64,000 bases of DNA from contig NC_079428.1 of NCBI RefSeq assembly GCF_026213295.1, forward strand, positions 3,130,632 through 3,194,631, read 5' to 3'. This stretch comes from Gadus chalcogrammus (taxonomy: Eukaryota > Chordata > Actinopteri > Gadiformes > Gadidae). The notes under the pieces are model-generated. The model saw only the letters and a program-made list of their open reading frames with translations, made no database searches and had not been told where the DNA came from. The translations under genes were made by a program, and so were the position numbers. Within the stretch, counting starts at the first letter, position 1, and every line of letters begins with the position of its first letter. Below, one piece after another: positions 57,733-64,000 of this stretch.

Positions 57733-57810
57733 GAATGACTGTCTGGGAGATTGGATGACAGTGAATGAGTGCACTCATTCACAGCCATCCATTCTCCCAG
57801 ACAGTCATTC
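57733..57810. repeat. Nested hairpin 1 in left arm
   Basis: GAATGACTGTCTGGGAGA...AATGAGTGCACTCATT...TCTCCCAGACAGTCATTC is an imperfect palindrome centred on GTGCAC. Its mirror lies at 59833-59910. Confidence 0.8.
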
Positions 57811-57829
57811 CCACTCACCCATTCATTCC

Positions 57830-57903
57830 GAATCACTGTCTGGGCAAATTAATTGATGTGAATTAATTCATTCACAGCAATCAATTCACACAGACAGTTA
57901 TTC
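57830..57903. repeat. Nested hairpin 2 in left arm
   Basis: GAATCACTGTCTG...AATTGATGTGAATTAATTC...CAATTCACACAGACAGTTATTC is an imperfect palindrome with the same ACTGTCTG/CAGACAGT ends as hairpin 1. The two hairpins are diverged copies of one unit. Mirror at 59740-59813. Confidence 0.75.
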
Positions 57904-57945
57904 GCACTCATCCATTCACCATCCATTCACTCCCACAAAACCTGC

Positions 57946-58016
57946 CATGGCAGGAATCGAACCCATGTCTCCAGAACTGATAGGTAACAGCTATATCACC
58001 TGCGCCACATAGGCAC
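57946..58016 (-). repeat. tRNA-like module M5, left arm
   Basis: Read on the - strand: A-box TGGCGCAGGTG (57997-58007) and B-box GGTTCGATTCC (57953-57963), 44-nt spacing as in a standard tRNA. The acceptor ends TGCCTATG and CATGGCA pair with a single bulge. This is the best-preserved cloverleaf candidate. Right-arm copy: 59628-59701 (+). Confidence 0.7.
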
Positions 58017-58214
58017 TAGCTATGATTGGCTGAGAGGTTATAAATGACCTGACATTTCAAATTACAATATTCGTTGTAAAATGTTTGAAAATCATCCACA
58101 CCTGAATCCACTTAGCCAGTGATCCACAGTGTGTGTTTCAATCAGAGTTTACGATTGACTTTACAATTCACATGGCTATGTTTCAAAAGAACAATCAGCT
58201 TTGACGAATAACAT

Positions 58215-58305
58215 TGTTGGTGGAACTTGAACCCAGGTCTCCAGTGCTTATGAACACCAGAGCTTATAAACAGCGGTACACTCCACTGGACCACAGCCTT
58301 GCTAG
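58215..58305 (-). repeat. tRNA-like module M6, left arm
   Basis: On the - strand: A-box TGGTCCAGTGG (58283-58293), an excellent consensus match, and B-box GGTTCAAGTTCC (58222-58233), preceded by CTGGAGACCTG. The box spacing of ~60 nt suggests a long variable arm. Right-arm copy: 59343-59430 (+). Confidence 0.65.
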
Positions 58306-58642
58306 GAATAATTTGGTCGGAGTTACATTTGACCCAGCCAGTCACTCCTTGGAATTCCAATGACAATTTAGAAACATGTCAGCTAATAGTAACTTTTTCA
58401 AAACCAAATGGTGTCTACGGGAAACACTCTTGGTAATCTCTTCTGGAGACAGATAATGTGCTGTATGCACCAAGCACTGACTTTTGCTGCAGAATCGCGT
58501 TTTTATCAGCTGAAATTGATCACCTTTTAATTAGGCTGGGTATATTCCAATGCTGTAATCTACCTAACCTAACCTAACTATTCCTTCAATCATTTCCAAA
58601 CTCACCCATCGGACAGTCAATCATCCACCTACAAAACCATCT

Positions 58643-58712
58643 GTCACAGGAATCGAACCCATGTCTCCTGATCACACAACCAACGTCTCTATCAAATGGG
58701 CCAATGGGACAA
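58643..58712 (-). repeat. tRNA-like module M7, left arm
   Basis: On the - strand: A-box TGGCCCATTTG (58693-58703), B-box GGTTCGATTCC (58649-58659), standard 44-nt spacing, preceded by CAGGAGACATG. Further copies occur in the right arm (58952-59022) and in the third copy (60887-60955), so this module exists three times in the window. Confidence 0.65.
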
Positions 58713-58951
58713 TGGCTATGAGTTTGTGAGAGTTTATAATTTACTTTAAAGTACACATGACATTGATTCAGAGGAGCCAGTAGGTTTCGAACCCATGTCT
58801 CCTGATCACACCACTTGGTGTGATCAGGAGACATCAGGAGACTTGGGTTCAAGTCCCCTAAACGATGCTGCTTCAAACCTACTGGCTCCTTTGAATCAAT
58901 GTCATGTGTACTTTAAAGTAAATTATAAACTCTCACAAACTCATAGCCATT

Positions 58952-59022
58952 GTCCCAGTGGCCCATTTGATAGAGACGTTGGTTGTGTGATCAGAAGACA
59001 TGGGTTCGATTCCTGTGACAGA
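58952..59022 (+). repeat. tRNA-like module M7, right arm
   Basis: A-box TGGCCCATTTG (58959-58969), B-box GGTTCGATTCC (59003-59013). It differs from the left copy by AGAAGAC for AGGAGAC and a few other bases. Confidence 0.65.
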
Positions 59023-59342
59023 TGGTTTTGTAGGTGAATGATTGACGGTCCGATGGGTGAGTTTGGAAATGATTGAAGGAATAGTTAGGTTAGGTTAGGT
59101 AGATTACAGCATTGGAATATACCCAGCCTAATTAAAAGGTGATCAATTTCAGCTGATAAAAACGCTATTCTGCAGCAAAAGTCAGTGCTTGGTGCATACA
59201 GCACATTATCTGTCTCCAGAAGAGATTACCAAGAGTGTTTCCCGTAGACACCATTTGGTTTTGAAAAAGTTACAATTAGCTAACATGTTTCTTAGGAGTG
59301 ACTGGCTGGGTCAAATGTAACTCCGACCAAATTATTCCTAGC

Positions 59343-59430
59343 AAGGCTGTGGTCCAGTGGAGTGTACCGCTGTTTATAAGCTCTGGTGTTCATAAGCACT
59401 GGAGACCTGGGTTCAAGTTCCACCAACAAT
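59343..59430 (+). repeat. tRNA-like module M6, right arm
   Basis: A-box TGGTCCAGTGG (59350-59360), B-box GGTTCAAGTTCC (59410-59421). About 50 bp upstream, near 59289, the right arm lacks ~20 bp that both the left arm and the third copy retain. Confidence 0.65.
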
Positions 59431-59627
59431 GTTCTTCGTCAAACCTGATTGTTCTTTTGAAACATAGCCATGTGAATTGTAAAGTCAATCGTAAACTCTG
59501 ACTGAAACACACACTGTGGATCACTGGCTAAGTGGATTCAGGTGTGGATGATTTTCAAACATTTTACAACGAATATTGTAATTTGAAATGTCAGGTCATT
59601 TATAACCTCTCAGCCAATCCTAGCTAG

Positions 59628-59701
59628 TGCCTATGTGGCGCAGGTGATATAGCTGTTACCTATCAGTTCTGGAGACATGGGTTCGATTCCTGCCATGGCA
59701 G
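59628..59701 (+). repeat. tRNA-like module M5, right arm
   Basis: A-box TGGCGCAGGTG (59636-59646), B-box GGTTCGATTCC (59681-59691), essentially identical to the left copy. Confidence 0.7.
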
Positions 59702-60112
59702 GTTTTGTGGGAGTGAATGTATGGTGAATGGATGAGTGCGAATAACTGTCTGTGTGAATTAATTGCTGTGAATGAATTATTTCACGTCAATTAATTTGCC
59801 CAGACAGTGATTCGGAATGAATGGGTGAGTGGGAATGACTGTCTGGGAGAATGGATGGCTGGGAATGAGTGCACTCATTCACTGTCATCCAATCTCCCAA
59901 ACAGTCATTCGAAATGAGTGTGTGAGAGAATGGATCCCTTCACTAGACAGTCGTTCCCACCAACCAACCACGGCTTGAAACGAAGCCATGTCCCCAGAAT
60001 AGATTAGTAACAGCTACCTCACCTAGGCACCTCTTATTTGGTTAAAGTTTCTAAAGTTTTACAATTTATTTAAGATTCCCTGATGAATTCAGGGAATCCA
60101 GAGTTGTGGTTT

Positions 60113-60191
60113 CCAGGACTTGAACCCAAGTCACCAGATCTCAGATGATATTACAATTTCATATCTCCTCTCTCCGTTGCGCCACCGAGAC
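60113..60191 (-). repeat. tRNA-like module M3, right arm
   Basis: On the - strand the A-box lies at 60174-60184 and B-box at 60117-60127, mirror of 57451-57530. Confidence 0.6.
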
Positions 60192-60303
60192 ACACAGGGT
60201 GAAATGGTCGGAAGTTATACTTGTAGTTGATTTTAGAATAGACTTAAGAAGAATATAATTTAGTCACAAATGAGTGCAACCCTCATTCCCACAACACCAA
60301 CCT

Positions 60304-60386
60304 GAACAGGACTCGAACACGATGTCGATAACGCACAGACCTCAGACACCAACAACACTGGCCTTCTCCGTTGAGCCACAGAGACG
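60304..60386 (-). repeat. tRNA-like module M2, right arm
   Basis: On the - strand the A-box TGGCTCAACGG lies at 60368-60378 and the B-box at 60309-60319. It differs from the left copy by a few bases, for example GAGGTCTG for GGTGTCTG. Confidence 0.6.
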
Positions 60387-60581
60387 TAGACTCAGAAATG
60401 CTTGGAAGTGATACTTGTAGTTGACGTTACAATATACGTGACTTAACAGCAAGAGGGTTGAATCACAAACGAGACACTCATCTCATCGGTCTACACACAA
60501 CAAGACTCGTATGCGATGTGACCCACGCTCAGGGTGAGAAACCAGCTTTTGAAACAGGATCGAGGCCTGTGCATTGTTGTC

Positions 60582-60664
60582 ACCCAAGGGCCTCGAACCA
60601 GCATTTCCCGGCCCGTACGTTGGTGACATAGTGTTCAAGGCCTTCTCCATTTTACCACGGAGTC
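60582..60664 (-). repeat. tRNA-like module M1, right arm
   Basis: On the - strand the A-box lies at 60647-60657 and the B-box at 60589-60599. Complementarity to the left arm continues to about 60706 and then stops. Confidence 0.6.
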
Positions 60665-60719
60665 GTACAATCTGAGCTGCTCCGAAGTTATACATATGTA
60701 GACCAAATTTTAACTAGCA

Positions 60720-61262
60720 AGTCTGTTGGTGGAGTGACCTGCCGTTCATAAGGTCTGCTGTTGATTAGTACTGTAGACTTGGGTTCAAGTCCCCTAAACG
60801 ATGCTGCTTCAAACCTACTGGCTCCTTTGAATCAATGTCATGTGTACTTAAAGTAAATTATAAACTCTCACAAACTCATAGCCATTGTCCCAGTGGCCCA
60901 TTTGATAGAGACGTTGGTTGTGTGATCAGGAGAAATGGGTTCGATTCCTGTGACAGATGGTTTTGTAGGTGAATGATTGACGGTCCGATGGGTGAGTTTG
61001 GAAATTATTGAAGGAATAGTTAGGTTAGGTTAGGTAGATTACAGCATTGGAATATACCCAGCCTAATTAAAAGGTGATCAATTTCAGCTGATAAAGACGC
61101 GATTCTGCAGCAAAAGTCAGTGCTTGGTGCATACAGCACATTATCTGTCTCCAGAAGAGATTACCAAGAGTGTTTCCCGTAGACACCATTCGGTTTTGAA
61201 AAAGTTACAATTAGCTAACATGTTTCTAAATTGTCATTGGAATTCCAAGGAGTGGCTGAGTA
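60720..61262 (+). repeat. Third partial copy of array unit, with intact module M8
   Basis: Positions 60776-61262 repeat 58838-59300 in direct orientation (GACTTGGGTTCAAGTCCCC onward). Immediately upstream is a complete module M8: A-box TGGTGGAGTGA (60727-60737), B-box GGTTCAAGTCC (60782-60792). In the right arm only the 3' part of M8 remains, cut at the palindrome centre, so this copy probably shows the sequence before the inverted duplication formed. Homology ends at AATTCCAAGGAGTGG. Confidence 0.75.
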
Positions 61263-61329
61263 TTATTTGTAATATATTGCTGTATATATTGTATTTTTAA
61301 ACAATCAATAACTAAAATCCTCTGCATGC

Positions 61330-61405
61330 CATGGTAGGACTTGAACCATGAACTCCGGTGACCATAAGCGATAACTCTCTCCAATGCTCCACTGAGCTGA
61401 CCATG
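61330..61405 (-). repeat. tRNA-like module M9
   Basis: On the - strand: A-box region TCAGCTCAGTGG (61389-61400), close to the TAGCTCAGTGG of many tRNAs, and B-box GGTTCAAGTCC (61337-61347). It lies outside the palindrome and is a different sequence from M1-M8. Confidence 0.6.
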
Positions 61406-61462
61406 AGTAATGTTTGACATTCTATATTCACACATTGACTTTATGGTTGACAAATAACCAAC

Positions 61463-61530
61463 ATAAGCAGGGCTTGAACCGTAGTCTCCAACTGATTTAT
61501 CAGCAGGTCTTACCCCTGCACCAACAAGAC
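61463..61530 (-). repeat. tRNA-like module M10
   Basis: On the - strand: A-box TGGTGCAGGGG (61513-61523), B-box GGTTCAAGCCC (61470-61480), ~43-nt spacing, with TTGGAGAC upstream of the B-box. Confidence 0.6.
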
Positions 61531-61605
61531 GATTTCAATAGATGGTTAGATTTAATATTTTACATTCAATTAACAAACTGACTTTTTGTTTAAAAAAACA
61601 CCAAC

Positions 61606-61674
61606 ATAAGAAGCACTTGAAGCCTCGTCTCCAGCACTTCAATCGACAGGTCTTACCACTGCACCACCAAGACA
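61606..61674 (-). repeat. tRNA-like module M11
   Basis: On the - strand: A-box TGGTGCAGTGG (61656-61666) and a weakened B-box GGCTTCAAGTGC (61613-61624), with CTGGAGAC upstream. It is clearly a diverged tandem relative of M10, about 143 bp away. Confidence 0.6.
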
Positions 61675-61718
61675 CTTGCCTGTGATTGTCAGAATATTCA
61701 TATGTATTTATATCATAT

Positions 61719-61795
61719 TGAGTTCCCAGTATGGAGGAGAGTTAACTGTAGTACTTAGTAATGAGTAGAGTTAACTGGCTCGTACGTAGCACTGT
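61719..61795 (+). repeat. Same minisatellite motif, right flank of array
   Basis: GAGAGTTAACTGTAGTACTTAG and AGTAGAGTTAACTGG match the left-flank 49-bp unit, about 1.5 diverged units in the same orientation. The tRNA-like array is therefore bracketed by one tandem-repeat family. Confidence 0.75.
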
Positions 61796-62015
61796 TGACT
61801 GTGTTTCGGAGTGAGTGGGAGGCGATGGAAGTGGTAACTATCTCCTCTGTATATACTCACATTCTCACATCAGTTTCAGCATCAATCACACAGAGTTAAC
61901 CAACATGCAACTCAGATTCAGTTAGCTCCCCTTTGGAATCGCCTCCTCCCTCAACTCCTCCCAGACTCTGTCTGCAATATGACTGCCTGTCAGACAGACT
62001 GTTAACCTTCTTATG

Positions 62016-62100
62016 AATTAAAAGGTGATCTCATTGTGATAACATTTCCGCGGGTAAAAAGGCGGTTCTGCAGCAAAAGTCAGCGCTTGCTGCGTGTGAC
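62016..62100 (+). repeat. Diverged copy of array spacer segment
   Basis: AATTAAAAGGTGATC...TTCTGCAGCAAAAGTCAGCGCTTGCTG matches the spacer found at 59131-59195, 61064-61130 and, inverted, at 58465-58530. It is more diverged than those three copies, so it predates the palindrome. Confidence 0.65.
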
Positions 62101-63403
62101 GTCTTTGTTCTTTTTGTTGTGTGCATGCTGAGCAGTTCTGACTGAGGCCAGTCCAAACCGGAATCGGATGGGCCCTTAGAAAAACTAAAGTGGACAGCAA
62201 AACAAGAAAAAGATTGATCTGGTCACTGAATCCGAATTGAGGGCTAAGGCTTGCCGTGTGAACAGAGTCTCAGAGTCCCCCGTTGTCTCATTACAGCAAG
62301 AACGACCGGCTGGCCAGCGCTAGGCTACCCCGCGGTAAGCTACCCTGGCTTCTGAACATACTCTGGCTGCATTTAAAATCACATACCTTTTCCTTTAACT
62401 TGTAGTATGTACTGCAGCTACCCCTACACACCTTAGTACAACATCCTGGTATTTCTGGCGTACTGCATTTTCCACACTATGTATTTGGACTTATTGGGAC
62501 GCAGGGTCTGTGTTGGCCACGCCCCCGTCGGCACGGTACGCCGTCACTTCCTGTCTTTGTGAGTGGCGTCCCGACTAGGTGGGCGTGGCTACAGGATCCT
62601 CACAGGACTGGGACCATGTGGAGACCATCAAGACCAGACTGGTCTTGGTGGGATTCAGAGCTACATTTTCAATGGATGATGTCGCAAAGATAGGCTCAAA
62701 TAAAACTTATATTTATCTTAATACCACAACCTAGAATCCGAGTGGGTATTGAAATGGCAGAACAGAGACTATGACAAGGTGTTATTATTATTTCCTTCCA
62801 TGATTGTAACGCCAATTTGCAATTTGCAAAGTATCCCTCAAAATGTTGAACGATGATTATGTAAACCCTTCTTTGGATATTCTATGAATAATTAGCAGCT
62901 ATTGATTTTGTACGGCTCTGCCCACTAAAAAGGTCCAAACCCTTTGCTTAGGGTACTGCTGTGATGCATCGTATTGTTTTAATGTGTCTATACATGGCTC
63001 AGCGATGGAACAGTTTGCTAACCAGCAGCTGAAACTGTTCTCCTCAGCCCTGCGTCGGCCTTCCGTTCTGCACGCTGTTTTTTGTAATAAATGTATAATG
63101 ACGAACTCTGCCTTGGGCCCTGAGAACTGTTGTTGTGTGTGAGATTTCTCCTCAGATAAACAGATGAAATATTACTAATGTACTCCAGCTTTTGATATGA
63201 ATAAATGTTGCTATGACAACAGGTGCTTCCCTGAGTGTGTGTGTGTGTATGTGTGTATCAGTGTGTGTGTGTGTGGGTGTGTGTGTTGAGTCACCAGGCA
63301 AAGGACGTCAGTCTACATACATCCACAACGTTACAATGTAAGGGGGGACACTTACTGACCTGTCATTTGAATCGCAACGTCAATTAGAAAGTCTGCCATA
63401 TCA

Positions 63404-63470
63404 TGCCAATCAAAAGAGCAGTCGGTGATCAGTGCTTGAGACCGGGGTTCAAATCCCGGCAAGAACTTTG
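63404..63470 (+). repeat. Isolated tRNA-like module M12
   Basis: B-box GGTTCAAATCC (63446-63456) within TTGAGACCGGGGTTCAAATC, with T-arm complementarity (CCGGGG/CCCGG). No convincing A-box. It shares the GAGAC signature of the array 2 kb upstream. Confidence 0.4.
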
Positions 63471-64000
63471 TCTATTGTAGTCTAGTAGTACTTTTTTTCA
63501 TAACCTGCAGAGGTATCTCTGCCCATGTGGACTCCGGCTCAGATCGTTCCGGAATGTCTACGTCTTAGAAAGACGGTTACACAATGGAAGATGCCCTGCC
63601 AGGAATCCTGTGCAGAAGTGATGCATCGTACGAGCCGTCCTGGGGCTGATCCTGAGGGGGGTGACGCTCTTCACAGGGGGGGACGGGACCCCGTTTTACA
63701 CCGCTGAGTTATTCATTTGAATGATCTTGAGAAGCGAAAGTAAATTGGCGATCAATACGAAAAAAAAAAAAAAACTTGGTGGTGAATCGTTTCTTGCTTG
63801 TCAAACAGATTTCTGCCCTTGACTTTACAAAAGAATGAATAATATATAATAACATAAATCAATCCGGCCTTGCTACATCTGTGTTCTCTATCCCCACGCG
63901 TTTTCACACGTAAGACCTGATGTTTTTAGTCCAGGTTGTGTTACCAGAATGCTTTATAAGCATTCATATGCTTATAAGCATACATAAGCATTTTATCCCC

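Larger units (their letters stand above)
56952..60706. repeat. Giant inverted duplication built from tRNA-like modules
   Basis: Left arm ~56952-58813 and right arm ~58816-60706 are reverse complements, with only small indels and substitutions by eye. The centre is a perfect 16-bp stem TCTCCTGATCACACCA (58798-58813 with 58816-58831) and a 2-nt spacer. Each arm carries seven tRNA-like modules and two nested hairpins. Outer modules (M1-M4) point towards the centre and inner ones (M5-M7) point outwards. Paired landmarks: 56993 with 60657, and 57943 with 59700; their coordinate sums differ by only a few bases, so the arms are nearly collinear. Near the centre the left arm lacks about 25 bp present on the right. 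No protein is encoded. It is not a named repeat to my knowledge; an unannotated tRNA-derived repeat or satellite is possible, as is assembly artefact. Confidence 0.85.
61796..64000. other. No gene seen beyond repeat fragments
   Basis: Apart from the diverged spacer copy (62016-62100) and the B-box module at 63.45 kb, this holds a short GT tract (63235-63286) and unrecognised sequence. Confidence 0.6.

Noticed and set aside
58563..58577. Telomere-like CTAACC repeats (also 59085-59100 and 61021-61035)
   Set aside because: Only three units, and the hexamer is TTAGGT rather than the vertebrate TTAGGG; it is simply part of the duplicated array unit.
56986..61674. Functional tRNA genes
   Set aside because: Box sequences are present, but acceptor stems and anticodon arms do not pair properly in most modules and no isotype can be assigned; kept as tRNA-like repeats.
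56722..61795. CRISPR-like array of repeats and spacers
   Set aside because: The context is a vertebrate genome, the repeats are tRNA-like or minisatellite units, and there are no cas genes.

Overview
The window is vertebrate nuclear DNA from a teleost fish. It holds one recognisable protein-coding gene, the neuronal RNA-binding protein gene elavl2 (HuB), on the + strand. The evidence is a set of exons that splice into a 359-residue protein with three RRM domains, near-identical in my recollection to vertebrate HuB. The exon sizes (104, 154, 226 and 39 nt) and intron phases are those expected for the Hu family. Very dense dinucleotide repeats (GT/CA, CT/GA), poly-C/poly-G runs and minisatellites, together with fish-type SINE, LINE and hAT remnants, fit a teleost. 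The microsatellite load would suit a gadiform such as cod, but that is inference.

Layout: positions 1 to about 10.1 kb are upstream intergenic DNA with simple repeats, plus a 1.34-kb long-inverted-repeat (foldback) transposon at 7620-8957. A GC/CpG-rich block (10.12-11.06 kb) and a CCAAT-containing segment ending in a splice donor (12.48-12.64 kb) are candidate promoter or 5'-UTR regions. A probable alternative N-terminal coding exon lies at 21875-21965. The main coding exons are 23029-23272, 26603-26706, 32838-32991, 33559-33784, 34622-34660 and 36833-37160, followed by an AU/U-rich 3' UTR to a poly(A) signal at 39486. The introns contain nested hAT-like transposons, a SINE tail, minisatellites and very long (TG)n tracts.

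From 39.5 to 56 kb I see no gene. The stretch is crowded with simple repeats, has a 100-base N gap (51985-52084), a tRNA-derived SINE (~50.55-50.77 kb) and two minisatellites (47-bp and 31-bp units).

The most unusual region is 56.7-61.8 kb. It contains an approximately 3.75-kb inverted duplication (arms ~56952-58813 and 58816-60706) built from several different tRNA-like modules with Pol III A-box/B-box signatures and from smaller nested hairpins. A third partial copy lies at 60776-61262, more tRNA-like modules follow to 61.68 kb, and the same minisatellite sequence flanks both sides. I recognise no named repeat family that explains it.

Only elavl2 can be discussed as a working gene. Its three RRMs bind AU/U-rich mRNA elements in neurons. 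The hinge exon (39 nt), the tandem acceptor of the last exon and the alternative N-terminal exon are the places where isoforms could be generated.
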